64,000 bases of DNA from an uncultured Bacteroidales bacterium (GTDB lineage: Bacteria; Bacteroidota; Bacteroidia; Bacteroidales; Muribaculaceae), in assembly GCA_902776435.1 (NCBI GenBank), contig CACYQB010000009.1:1-64000 (forward strand). Reading direction: 5' to 3'. Made by a program: the position numbers and the translations under genes. Positions within the stretch are counted from its first letter, which is position 1. Each line of letters begins with the position of its first letter. Below the pieces are notes generated by a model. The model saw only the letters and a list, made by a program, of their open reading frames with translations, was not told the DNA's origin and searched no databases. Positions 8,499-16,575 of this stretch are shown piece by piece.

Positions 8499-8504
8499 CA
8501 AAAA

Positions 8505-8537
8505 TTTTGCTCATTTACAGAATAATAACTATATTTG
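8505..8537 (+). promoter_or_regulatory. Promoter of ATPase A
   Basis: TTTTG (8505-8509), 20-bp spacer, TATATTTG (8530-8537), 23 bp before the ATG at 8561. This rules out the longer upstream in-frame start. Confidence 0.78.
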
Positions 8538-8560
8538 CGGCAATTAAAACAACTACAATT

Positions 8561-10015
8561 ATGGAGAAATTCATTGGACGCAAAAAGGAAATAGAACGAT
8601 TACTGAGTTGCTACCAGTCTAACCGGTCAGAATTTGCCATTTTGTATGGTCGCCGCCGGGTTGGAAAAACATTTCTTGTAAATCACACCTTCAAAGGCAA
8701 ATTTGCGTTCTATTTTACAGGATTGCACAACTCCCCACACTCTCGACAATTGGAGAAATTCGCCGAAGCGATACAAGAATTCGGATCTTTGCCCATAAGG
8801 CCTAAGTTAGGTAATTGGTATGAAGCCTTCGATTCACTGAAAGCTATTTTGAGATCGAGCAAAAGCAGTCGCAAAAAAGTGATTTTTCTTGACGAAATGC
8901 CGTGGATGAGTACCCGCAACTCCAATTTTGTATCTGCACTAGAGGATTTTTGGAACACGTGGGCTGCTTTGCGCGATGACATTCTCTTGATTGCCACTGG
9001 TTCTGCAACATCATGGATGGTGGACCATTTATTAAGGAACAAAGGTGGATTATATAACCGGATCACCTGCAAAATCTATCTGCGTCAATTTAATTTACAT
9101 GAATGCGAGGAATACCTGCGTGCCCACCGATGCCATTGGGACCGTTATGCTATCACTCAGTATTATATGCATCTGGGTGGTGTGCCTTTTTATATGAGTC
9201 TGCTATCATACGATAAAACCCTTGAAGAGAATATCGACGAGTTGTTTTTTGACAATCAAGCCAAATTGGCACGGGAATTCTACGACCTGTATGATGCACA
9301 ATTCAACGATGCAGGGCGATATACCGAACTGGTCAAAGCCCTGGTTGAGCATCGCGAAGGCATGACGAGACAAGAGATAACAGAGGCTGTCTCTCTGAGC
9401 GGGGGAGGCTTGTCGGTCATGCTTGAAAACCTCGAACGTAATGACTTGATTACAAGCTACACACAATATGGGAACAAACGGAAAGGAACGCTTTACCGTG
9501 TTACGGATTTCTTCACTCTTTTCTATTTGAAATATGTCAATGGAGTTCGCCATCGCCAGTCAAGGTATTGGCTCGCCAAGTCCGCAACACCATCGGTGAT
9601 GGCTTGGCGCGGGTTAACCTTTGAACTCGTATGCCTGCTTCACATTGACCAAATCAATCAGGCCCTGGGCATCATGGGTATGTTGACTTCAGAGAGTTGC
9701 TGGCGAAGTTCACAACCACAAGAAGTGGACAACTCAGGGAAACAAAAGAAAGCCCAAATAGATATGATTATCGATAGATCTGACCGGATTATTCATCTAT
9801 GCGAGATGAAATTTTCCAATGAGAAATATATTATCACAAAGGAATATGAGGAACGTTTGCGGGACAAAATGACTATCTTCAGGCAAGAAACCAAAACCAC
9901 CAAGATGCTCAACTTGACTTTTGTTACCACACATGGGGTCGCAAAGGGCGTCCATGCCGGAATCGTGCAATCACAAGTTACCATTGATGATTTATTCGAT
10001 CCGATAAAACGCTAA
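8561..10015 (+). CDS. AAA family ATPase A with winged helix and nuclease-like C-terminus
   Basis: A 484-aa STAND/archaeal-type ATPase. Walker A is GRRRVGKT (30-37), Walker B is VIFLDE (D111, E112), and a sensor-like LLIATGSATSW follows. The middle (about 270-340, from REGMTRQEITEAVSLSGGGL to the FLTLFYLKY-like segment) reads as a winged helix. The C-terminus has IDMIIDR and HLCEMKF about 20 residues apart, the spacing of a PD-(D/E)xK nuclease fold. Its AT content is visibly higher than that of neighbours, and it stands alone with its own promoter and operator-like repeats, suggesting an accessory gene. Its function is unknown; self-regulation, DNA processing or defence are guesses. Confidence 0.85.
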   Translation: MEKFIGRKKEIERLLSCYQSNRSEFAILYGRRRVGKTFLVNHTFKGKFAFYFTGLHNSPHSRQLEKFAEAIQEFGSLPIRPKLGNWYEAFDSLKAILRSSKSSRKKVIFLDEMPWMSTRNSNFVSALEDFWNTWAALRDDILLIATGSATSWMVDHLLRNKGGLYNRITCKIYLRQFNLHECEEYLRAHRCHWDRYAITQYYMHLGGVPFYMSLLSYDKTLEENIDELFFDNQAKLAREFYDLYDAQFNDAGRYTELVKALVEHREGMTRQEITEAVSLSGGGLSVMLENLERNDLITSYTQYGNKRKGTLYRVTDFFTLFYLKYVNGVRHRQSRYWLAKSATPSVMAWRGLTFELVCLLHIDQINQALGIMGMLTSESCWRSSQPQEVDNSGKQKKAQIDMIIDRSDRIIHLCEMKFSNEKYIITKEYEERLRDKMTIFRQETKTTKMLNLTFVTTHGVAKGVHAGIVQSQVTIDDLFDPIKR

Positions 10016-10053
10016 AAATAGAGGATATATCATGCTTTTCAAAAAACTTACAT

Positions 10054-10061
10054 TATCTTTG
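10054..10061 (+). promoter_or_regulatory. -7 element of the NagB-like/PIG-L gene
   Basis: TATCTTTG 24 bp before the start codon; no clear -33 TTTG at the usual distance. Confidence 0.5.
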
Positions 10062-10085
10062 TGAATTGTTTCTAAGGTAAAATAG

Positions 10086-12059
10086 ATGAAGACGGATTTA
10101 AAGACCAATATCAAGTTTTTTCAGGTTTCGAGTCGCTATTATCGTCCTGAAAATGAGATTGAACTCGCATCTCTCACACGATACGAGAAAGTGCCTGCCA
10201 CAGTCATGGAAAGTGCCGAGGAGGGTGCCCAAGAGGCAGCACTCGATGTGGCTAACTTCATCAATGAGTGCGTCGAGAGGCAAGGTAGATGCGTGATTGG
10301 ATTCGGCGCAGGACGGTATGTGCTGCAAGTCTATGACGAACTCGTGAAACTCTATTTCGCCGACAAGGTAAGTTTCGCCGATGTAGTCGCCTTCAACCTG
10401 AGCGAACTGGGCATGACCGAAGACGAGTCGCTGAGCCTGAATAAACTCATCCACGAACACTTGTATGCCAAGGTGGATATCGAGCCCGACCGCATCCACA
10501 CCCTTAACCGACTGACAGCCACCGAGAATGTCCATCGGCAATGCAAAGCCTACGAGCGCGAAATCCTCGATGCCGGAGGGCTTGACCTGGTCATTTGTGA
10601 CCTGAATACCGACGGCTCTATCGCCTATAACGAACCTGGGTCGGCACGCAATAGCGCCTGCCGCCTGATGTTGCTAGGCAATGAGGCACGAAAGCGCGTG
10701 GCCGAGGCCTTCAAGAGCGACACGGCGCCCAAGACAGCGGTCACATTGGGCATCGCCAACATACTCAGCGCCAGCAAAATCATCTGCGTGGCATGGGAGG
10801 AAGATTCGGCGGCCGCCCTGTTCAACACCATCGAGGGCAAGATGACTGACCTCGTACCCGCCTCTTTCCTGCAAGTCCATGATGATGTCCGAATCTATAC
10901 CGACCTCGATGCCGCATCCCGCCTCACGCGCATCAGTTACCCGTGGAAGGTCACTTCATGTGAATGGAACGACCACCTCATCCGCCGCGCCATCGTCTGG
11001 TTGTGCGAGCAGACAGGCAAGCCGGTGCTCAAACTCACCAACGAGGATTATAACGACTATGGACTGAGCGAACTGGTGGCGCTTTATGACTCCGCATACA
11101 ATGTCAATATAAAGATTTTCAACGACTTGCAGCACACCATCACTGGATGGCCCGGCGGCAAGCCCAATGCCGACGACACCTACCGCCCCGAGCGCGAGAC
11201 ACCCTACCCCAAGCGTGTGCTCATCTTCAGCCCCCATCCCGACGATGTCGCGGTATCGATGGGCGGCACCGTTCGGCGCCTGGTGCAGCAGGGGCATGAC
11301 GTGAGTATCGCGTTCCAGACCGATGGAGACGTTGCCGTGAGCGACGATGACATGATGTGCACTATCCTGCTGGCCGACCGCTTGTCCAAGCACTTCGAAG
11401 GTCAGAGTTTCAAGTTCATCGAGGACATGCTGGCCAAAATCATCGGGGGAACGACAACCGCCGATGACAATGACAACCTGCGTTACTTCAAGGGTTCCAT
11501 CCTCTTGAGCGAGGCCATGATGGCCTGCCGGCAGATGGGTGTTCCCAGAAAAAACCTCCATGACTTGAGGATGCCATTCTACGTCAATGACCCGCACGGT
11601 CAGGGGAAAATCACCGAGGCCGACGTCAAAGTGATCCAGGATCTGATCTCTCAGATCAAGCCTCACCAGATTTTCTTTGACAACGACCTGGTGGACCCCA
11701 ACGGCACCCACGTGCGCGCCACGAGCGCCGTGATGCATGCCTTAGAGAACCTGAAAGGCGAGGATTTCATGCGTGACTGCCGCGTGTGGATGTACCGCGG
11801 ACAATGGGGACAGTGGGATGTCGATCAAGTGGAAATGGCGGTGCCCATGAGCCCCGAAGAATTTGGCGACAAGCGCGACGCAATCCTCAAGTTCCACTCT
11901 CAGATCCACGACGCGCCTTTCCGCTCCAGCGCCGACGGCAAACTCTCCTGGCAGCGGTCCATCGACCGCAACCGCGATTTAGCCGAGAAGTACCAGCAAC
12001 TGGGACTTGCCACCTACGAGGCCATCGAAGCCTTCGTACAATACCGTTTCCATAGTTAA
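10086..12059 (+). CDS. NagB-like domain fused to PIG-L deacetylase
   Basis: A 657-aa two-domain protein of the type labelled glucosamine-6-phosphate deaminase in Bacteroides. Residues about 35-290 align with NagB, but the catalytic positions known from E. coli are altered: the D72 position is S106 (FNLSE), and the D141-G-H143 motif is D176-G-S178, so the general base and ring-opening histidine are gone; the NEP glutamate remains (E183). Residues about 375-655 form a PIG-L/LmbE zinc deacetylase with intact HPDD (384-387) and a GTH motif near the end. The likely activity is N-deacetylation of an amino-sugar compound, with the NagB part as a binding or structural domain. It is monocistronic and converges on the next gene. 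Confidence 0.85.
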   Translation: MKTDLKTNIKFFQVSSRYYRPENEIELASLTRYEKVPATVMESAEEGAQEAALDVANFINECVERQGRCVIGFGAGRYVLQVYDELVKLYFADKVSFADVVAFNLSELGMTEDESLSLNKLIHEHLYAKVDIEPDRIHTLNRLTATENVHRQCKAYEREILDAGGLDLVICDLNTDGSIAYNEPGSARNSACRLMLLGNEARKRVAEAFKSDTAPKTAVTLGIANILSASKIICVAWEEDSAAALFNTIEGKMTDLVPASFLQVHDDVRIYTDLDAASRLTRISYPWKVTSCEWNDHLIRRAIVWLCEQTGKPVLKLTNEDYNDYGLSELVALYDSAYNVNIKIFNDLQHTITGWPGGKPNADDTYRPERETPYPKRVLIFSPHPDDVAVSMGGTVRRLVQQGHDVSIAFQTDGDVAVSDDDMMCTILLADRLSKHFEGQSFKFIEDMLAKIIGGTTTADDNDNLRYFKGSILLSEAMMACRQMGVPRKNLHDLRMPFYVNDPHGQGKITEADVKVIQDLISQIKPHQIFFDNDLVDPNGTHVRATSAVMHALENLKGEDFMRDCRVWMYRGQWGQWDVDQVEMAVPMSPEEFGDKRDAILKFHSQIHDAPFRSSADGKLSWQRSIDRNRDLAEKYQQLGLATYEAIEAFVQYRFHS

Positions 12060-12070
12060 TTTGCGCTAGT

Positions 12071-13438
12071 TCAGTTACCTGTCACCGCCCGCGGCAGCGT
12101 CATGTACTCGGGGGCAAGGCTGATACTGTACTCCTCTCCTCGGGAGCCTGAAATCATGTACTGCCTAGCCAATTCCTTGTCTGTAACAACGTTACGGATA
12201 CAGCGGTTAGCCCTGGAAATCGCCTGGTTGAGGGCATCGCTGAGCGGATTGCACAAGTTGTTAACCGACTCTTCCACCCTTGCTTCGTTGGCACCGGGTT
12301 TCACCATGCTGTAGATATCAATAATCTCGTTGCGATAGGCATCAATGTTCTTGAGAACGATGCCGTTACCCGACTGCATGCGGTGCTTCATGAACAGGAT
12401 ATAGATTGTGCGGCTCATGGCAGGCATCTTGATTTCCATCTCATCATACTCTGGCAACACGATTTTCATGTCACCATTGACCAGCACGTGTCCAGGATTA
12501 GCGCTTAATAGCACTTTACCTTGAAGCATGGTAGCCATCAACTGCTGAGGATCCTGCTGATACTTGGCGATAAAAGCGACAATGCGGGCCCTGAGATCCC
12601 TGACGTCACGTTCATATTCCGACTCAATCCTCCTGAACTCCTGGACTTCCTCGGCCTCGAGGTCAATCGTTTCAGGTTCATGGCTGTAGTGTGCGTCTTC
12701 ATTCCACGATTCAACACTCGGCGACGCCTCGCCGAAAGACTCACACGAGTCCTCATCCGCTAGAATAAAGCCCTCCTCAGCATCCCTGCTGATGCGTTTT
12801 TCGCATCTGCGCTTTTCCCTATTAATGATTCCCTTATCATGGTACTGCGTGCGCAGTTTCCTGCTCAATTTCTTGAGACGTTTGCCGAGGGACGGCTTTT
12901 CTTCACTGGCTTCACTGGCTCCTGATTGGGGAAGTGGCATGTCCAGTTTCTGGATGGGCTCCTCGAGTTCGACACGGGTATGGTCCTGTGCCATGTAGCC
13001 ATAGTCCAGTTCGAAGTCCCTGAATACATTGCCTAACGGGGTTGAGGACGTTGATGTCCCCCACTTGCCATGGGGCGGCTCGTTTCGGTCGCTGTAGTCC
13101 TCCTCTTTGATGATGACATCGCCTTCGCTGTCATCCATCACATCCTGGAGGCAGTCGCTGAATGCATGCACCGCAGCCAACAACGAGTAACTATTGCTGT
13201 GGCCGTACCTGTTCAGATGCAGCTGCACAGTGGCATTCTTGCCAATGTTGCCTACGTTGAAGCGGCGCGCCACGATAAGGGTGTAGTCGATTTCCCAGGT
13301 TGGAACCCATTCCAGCGAGAGCGGTCTAATCATGGGTTCTATCATTGAGGCGAACCATCTCAGGTTACCCGTCTGCTTCGGGTTGCCGCAGACGTAAATG
13401 ATACCATATTTCAGGTCTTGAGTAATAATTGCTGACAT
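12071..13438 (-). CDS. Long hypothetical protein, third gene of the VWA cluster
   Basis: Starts MSAIITQDLKYGIIYVCG (455 aa). Three zones are visible: a folded N-terminal part (about 1-110), an acidic and basic low-complexity middle with many Glu, Arg and Lys (about 120-280, partly helical), and a compact C-terminal part (about 300-450) containing MKIVLPEYDEMEIKMP, RTIYILFMKH and an LKNIDAYRNEIIDIYS helix. The C-terminal part resembles a domain I recall from many uncharacterised Bacteroidales proteins (ILFLKHPEGI-type motif); no function is assigned. It has no signal peptide. The ATG at 13438 was chosen over the longer frame, whose extra 15 residues look non-coding. It lies downstream of the VWA and 76-aa genes. 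Confidence 0.75.
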   Translation of the reverse strand: MSAIITQDLKYGIIYVCGNPKQTGNLRWFASMIEPMIRPLSLEWVPTWEIDYTLIVARRFNVGNIGKNATVQLHLNRYGHSNSYSLLAAVHAFSDCLQDVMDDSEGDVIIKEEDYSDRNEPPHGKWGTSTSSTPLGNVFRDFELDYGYMAQDHTRVELEEPIQKLDMPLPQSGASEASEEKPSLGKRLKKLSRKLRTQYHDKGIINREKRRCEKRISRDAEEGFILADEDSCESFGEASPSVESWNEDAHYSHEPETIDLEAEEVQEFRRIESEYERDVRDLRARIVAFIAKYQQDPQQLMATMLQGKVLLSANPGHVLVNGDMKIVLPEYDEMEIKMPAMSRTIYILFMKHRMQSGNGIVLKNIDAYRNEIIDIYSMVKPGANEARVEESVNNLCNPLSDALNQAISRANRCIRNVVTDKELARQYMISGSRGEEYSISLAPEYMTLPRAVTGN

Positions 13439-13513
13439 AATGAGGCGGAATTGAGTTAATACAAAAAACTCAGCAAAAACCATGCCAACGGCAAGGGCTT
13501 AATGGGAAGCGCA

Positions 13514-13539
13514 CTATGCGGGGAGTTATCCCCGCATAG
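13514..13539. other. Perfect 10-bp hairpin between cistrons
   Basis: CTATGCGGGG (13514-13523), 6-nt loop AGTTAT, CCCCGCATAG (13530-13539); flanking AGCG/CGCT can extend the stem. No T-run on either side. It sits between the 76-aa gene and the long hypothetical gene and may stabilise or partly terminate the message. Confidence 0.6.
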
Positions 13540-13552
13540 CTCACGCTCGATT

Positions 13553-13783
13553 TCAGGCAATGGAATACTTCCTTATTTGCCTCTTTACGCTGATGTGCTT
13601 GGCATCAGGATACTTTTTTCTCGCCAAATAGTGGGCATACAGCCTGATGCAACTGAAGCTCTCAATCTGGACTATCTTGCCATCGACCTCTACATCATAG
13701 GTGTAGATCGTCGGCAACGGCATCTGGGTCGTACCATTCCCGGCCCACCATTCCTGCAACAATTCCTTGATAGTTTTTCTCAT
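13553..13783 (-). CDS. Small hypothetical protein (76 aa)
   Basis: Starts MRKTIKELLQEWWAGNG; soluble, basic at the C-terminus (ARKKYPDAKHISVKRQIRKY), with a central VEVDGKIVQIESF strand pattern. I do not recognise the family. It was accepted because it fills the gap between two genes of the same strand, has normal codon usage and is 30 bp from the VWA gene stop, so the three probably form a transcript. Confidence 0.65.
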   Translation of the reverse strand: MRKTIKELLQEWWAGNGTTQMPLPTIYTYDVEVDGKIVQIESFSCIRLYAHYLARKKYPDAKHISVKRQIRKYSIA

Positions 13784-13813
13784 TTCTCAACTTGTTTTGG
13801 AATCGAATCGCAG

Positions 13814-14491
13814 TTAATCCGCAAAGAAATCCTTCTGGTTGGCACTCTTGATGTTCTCCATGCGCTCATCTTCATCCATGTCTGCAGTCATGATTTTTGC
13901 GAGCTTTTCAGTCCAGCGGTGACGTGCCTTGCGCTCCTTGGCAAACATCGCATGGGTAGCCCGAGGAGTCTTGTCAAATTGCAGACTGTGCTCAATGTGA
14001 AGCGAATAGGCCACCTGCTCGACATCATGGTCTGCACCGATGTAGGTAAACTGCCAGCCCTGCTCCTTATAGCTGTCGATAAGCGACTTGATGGCAGCAA
14101 GCGAGAACTCGGTGGACGCATTCTCATAGCCGTCGGTGATGATAGTCACCAGCGCCAGCGAATCGGGCACCTGGCTCTTCAGCGCATGGACACGCGTAAT
14201 CGTCGTTCCCACGGCATCATACAGCGGTGTCATGCAGCACGGGCGGTAATCCTTGTCAGTGAGGGTTCTGGCTTCGGCAACAGGCACGTTGTCATAGATC
14301 AGCTTCTGTTCACAGCCGCAGAAGGCCACCAATGTCACCAGATGCTGCTGTTCGGGGTTCTTTTCCTGGGCACTCTTGATACTGCCGATGGTCTCATTCA
14401 CGCCATCGACCGCTTGACGGGCAATGCTCGACATCGAGCCGCTCTTGTCAAGGATAATCACATTGTAAACGGTAACTTGATGAGTTTTCAT
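13814..14491 (-). CDS. VWA domain protein
   Basis: A 225-aa von Willebrand factor A domain protein with an intact metal-ion-dependent adhesion site: D15-x-S17-x-S19 (DKSGSMS), the threonine in MTPLYDAVG and the aspartate in ITDGYEN. No signal peptide or membrane span is present, so it is cytosolic, like TerY-type or MoxR-associated VWA proteins rather than BatA. The start at 14491 (MKTHQVTVYNVIILDKSGSM) places the first strand correctly. It leads a set with the 76-aa and long hypothetical proteins; no MoxR ATPase, kinase or phosphatase is nearby. The partner and role are unknown. Confidence 0.85.
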   Translation of the reverse strand: MKTHQVTVYNVIILDKSGSMSSIARQAVDGVNETIGSIKSAQEKNPEQQHLVTLVAFCGCEQKLIYDNVPVAEARTLTDKDYRPCCMTPLYDAVGTTITRVHALKSQVPDSLALVTIITDGYENASTEFSLAAIKSLIDSYKEQGWQFTYIGADHDVEQVAYSLHIEHSLQFDKTPRATHAMFAKERKARHRWTEKLAKIMTADMDEDERMENIKSANQKDFFAD

Positions 14492-14557
14492 ATCATTAAA
14501 CTGAATTAAGAGGGTGAATAAATGCTTCTTTTCGGGGCTTCTTTCCCGATGACACCG

Positions 14558-14565
14558 CAAAATTA
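14558..14565 (-). promoter_or_regulatory. -7 element of the VWA gene
   Basis: TAATTTTG on the minus strand 66 bp before the start codon; no good -33 TTTG seen. Confidence 0.4.
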
Positions 14566-14695
14566 CACCACTTTCCCCCACCCCTCATTTTCCTGCAACC
14601 TTGCAGTTTTTCTCACCCCCTCATCCCACCACATCCACCCCGTTTCCTCCGTTTTCCCGAAAAAACCTTGAAATTAGGTGGCTATCGCAAAAAAT

Positions 14696-14725
14696 CTGAA
14701 ATCTGAAAACTGAAAACTGAAAACT
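14696..14725. repeat. CTGAAAA heptamer array
   Basis: One CTGAAAT followed by CTGAAAA units at a 7-bp period, ending just before the psd -7 element and so covering the -33 region of that promoter. Confidence 0.75.
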
Positions 14726-14731
14726 TTTTAT

Positions 14732-14739
14732 TACCTTTG
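14732..14739 (+). promoter_or_regulatory. -7 element of the psd operon
   Basis: TACCTTTG 27 bp before the psd ATG. The heptamer array occupies the place of a -33 element. Confidence 0.6.
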
Positions 14740-14766
14740 TAGGTTAAATGATTCTTAACCGCAATA

Positions 14767-15456
14767 ATGAAAGTTAAAATCCATCATGAGGGCGAGAATA
14801 TCCTGTTGATACTATTCTTGATTATAGTGGCAACAGGAGCAATGGCTTACAAGTTCTTTGACTATAAGCCAGTGGCATGGTGCTTGATTGCACTCATGGC
14901 CATACTATTCCTGCTGGTACTGAACTTCTTCAGGCTGCCACGACGCCATTTCAAGGGCGACAACAGCGACGGCACCGCAGTGGTGTCGAGTGTTGACGGC
15001 ACGGTCGTCGCGCTCGAGGAGGTCTATGAGGATGAGTACCTGCACCGCAACGTCATCCAGCTGTCGGTATTCATGACCGTGTTCAACGTTCATGCCAACT
15101 GGGTCCCCGTCAAGGGCGAAGTGACTTACTACAAGCACCATTCAGGGCGCTTCCTCGCCGCCAACTTGCCCAAATCGAGCAGCGACAACGAGCGCTCGTC
15201 GATCGTGATACGCACTACCACAGGCGAGGAAATCCTCGTCCGCCAGATTGCAGGAGCCATCGCACGCCGCATCGTGACCTACGTCGAACAAGGCGAGACC
15301 GTCGATGTAAATGACTTCATCGGCTTTATCAAATTCGGCTCCCGCGTGGACATTTTCCTGCCGCTGGATACCGAAATCAAAGTCAAACTGGGCGACCGCA
15401 CCTGGGGCGGAGAAACCCTTGTAGCCCGTCTTAATAACAAGAACAAACAATCATGA
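14767..15456 (+). CDS. psd: Phosphatidylserine decarboxylase
   Basis: Converts phosphatidylserine to phosphatidylethanolamine at the inner membrane. 229 aa, the short archaeal/Bacteroidetes type. Two N-terminal membrane helices (about 11-28 and 35-55) precede the catalytic part. Conserved pieces include SSVDGTVVALEEV, VFMTVFNVHANW and YKHHSGRFLAA; the self-cleavage site that makes the pyruvoyl group is G191-S192 (IKFGSRVDIF). Its stop overlaps the pssA start (ATGA), giving a two-step lipid pathway in one message. Confidence 0.95.
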   Translation: MKVKIHHEGENILLILFLIIVATGAMAYKFFDYKPVAWCLIALMAILFLLVLNFFRLPRRHFKGDNSDGTAVVSSVDGTVVALEEVYEDEYLHRNVIQLSVFMTVFNVHANWVPVKGEVTYYKHHSGRFLAANLPKSSSDNERSSIVIRTTTGEEILVRQIAGAIARRIVTYVEQGETVDVNDFIGFIKFGSRVDIFLPLDTEIKVKLGDRTWGGETLVARLNNKNKQS

Positions 15457-16151
15457 ACGCAATTCGCAACAACATACCCAATGCCATCACCTCGCTGAAC
15501 CTGCTGTTCGGCTGCTTGGCCTGCATAGCAGCGTTCAAGTGCTTCGACACAATGTGCGGCACAGGGCTTCAGGGATATGAATGGGCCTTCATACTCATTG
15601 GACTGGCAGCTGTGGCCGACTTTTTCGACGGTCTAGTGGCACGGGCACTCCACGCCGTGAGCAACATCGGTGCCGAGTTGGACTCCCTGGCCGACCTGGT
15701 GAGTTTCGGCTTGGCTCCCGCTATGGTGCTCTATAACATCATGATCCATCAGGGTGCAGGCCACTGGGCACTGGTGACACTGCTGCTGCCCGTGTTCGGA
15801 GCCCTCAGGCTTGCCCGTTATAACGTCGATCCCAACCAGGGCACAGTCTTCACGGGCCTGCCCATCCCCGCCAACGCCATCTTCTGGATCGGCTTCACAT
15901 CATGGTATGCCACCCACAGCCTCCAGCTATGGGCCGTGTTGATTCTCATTGTCGTCCTGTCACTGTTGATGGTGTGCAACCTGCGCATGTTCTCGTTGAA
16001 GATGCACAACCTCTCGTCACTCAAGCAGAATTGGGCACAATATTTGCAGATCATTGCCACAGTAGCCTTTGTCGTGATAATGGGCTTGCCAGGCTTGGCC
16101 GCCACCATAGCCCTCTACGTGCTGCTGTCCATCATTAAAAGAGAAAAATAA
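15453..16151 (+). CDS. pssA: CDP-diacylglycerol-serine O-phosphatidyltransferase
   Basis: Makes phosphatidylserine from CDP-diacylglycerol and serine. A 232-aa multi-span membrane enzyme carrying the CDP-alcohol phosphotransferase motif D59-G60-x2-A63-R64-x8-G73-x3-D77-x3-D81, with all residues present. It supplies the substrate for the upstream decarboxylase, with which it overlaps by 4 bp, and is followed directly by the DUF4834 gene. Confidence 0.95.
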   Translation: MNAIRNNIPNAITSLNLLFGCLACIAAFKCFDTMCGTGLQGYEWAFILIGLAAVADFFDGLVARALHAVSNIGAELDSLADLVSFGLAPAMVLYNIMIHQGAGHWALVTLLLPVFGALRLARYNVDPNQGTVFTGLPIPANAIFWIGFTSWYATHSLQLWAVLILIVVLSLLMVCNLRMFSLKMHNLSSLKQNWAQYLQIIATVAFVVIMGLPGLAATIALYVLLSIIKREK

Positions 16152-16487
16152 ATGAGTTTTCTGTTATTCATACTGCTCGTCCTTTTCCTGATGGTAGGGA
16201 TTCCCCTGCTCCGGGGATGGCTCTACATGCAGAACCTGCGCCGCCGCGTCAACGAATCCTTCCGCGGACGCCAACAGCATGAGCGTCCCAGGCGCGAACG
16301 CTATGAGGAAGACGAAGAGTACACCGAAACCGGCGAACGCAAAATCTTCACCAGCAACGAGGGCGAATATGCCGACTTCGAAGAAGTCAGCGGCACCGTC
16401 ATCGAGGAAACCACCTCAACCGACGGCACCCGCACCATCATCGAAGAACAAATTACCGACGCCGAATACGAAGAAATCAAAGACTAA
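16152..16487 (+). CDS. DUF4834 family protein
   Basis: A 111-aa protein with one N-terminal membrane helix (FLLFILLVLFLMVGIPLL) followed by a charged Arg/Glu-rich tail. It matches DUF4834, a Bacteroidetes family found after pssA. It starts at the base after the pssA stop codon. The role is unknown; a membrane-tethered factor linked to phospholipid synthesis is inference from position. Confidence 0.82.
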   Translation: MSFLLFILLVLFLMVGIPLLRGWLYMQNLRRRVNESFRGRQQHERPRRERYEEDEEYTETGERKIFTSNEGEYADFEEVSGTVIEETTSTDGTRTIIEEQITDAEYEEIKD

Positions 16488-16502
16488 AACAATCGACAAC
16501 TA

Positions 16503-16556
16503 ACGACAGCATGCTCTGAAGAATCTGATTCCAGAAATCTCAGAGCATGCTGTCGT
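16503..16556. terminator. Bidirectional terminator between DUF4834 and nadB
   Basis: A perfect 17-bp stem: ACGACAGCATGCTCTGA (16503-16519) with TCAGAGCATGCTGTCGT (16540-16556). The 20-nt loop holds a smaller GAATC/GATTC stem. It stands between converging genes. Confidence 0.85.
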
Positions 16557-16575
16557 TTATACAGGTAACCGTTGG

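Noticed and set aside
8268-8501. 77-codon minus-strand frame between miaB and ATPase A
   Set aside because: Covers the operator-like repeats and has no coding character.
14593-14606. CTGCAA CC TTGCAG plus T-run as a terminator
   Set aside because: Two-base loop is too tight and no gene on that strand ends nearby.
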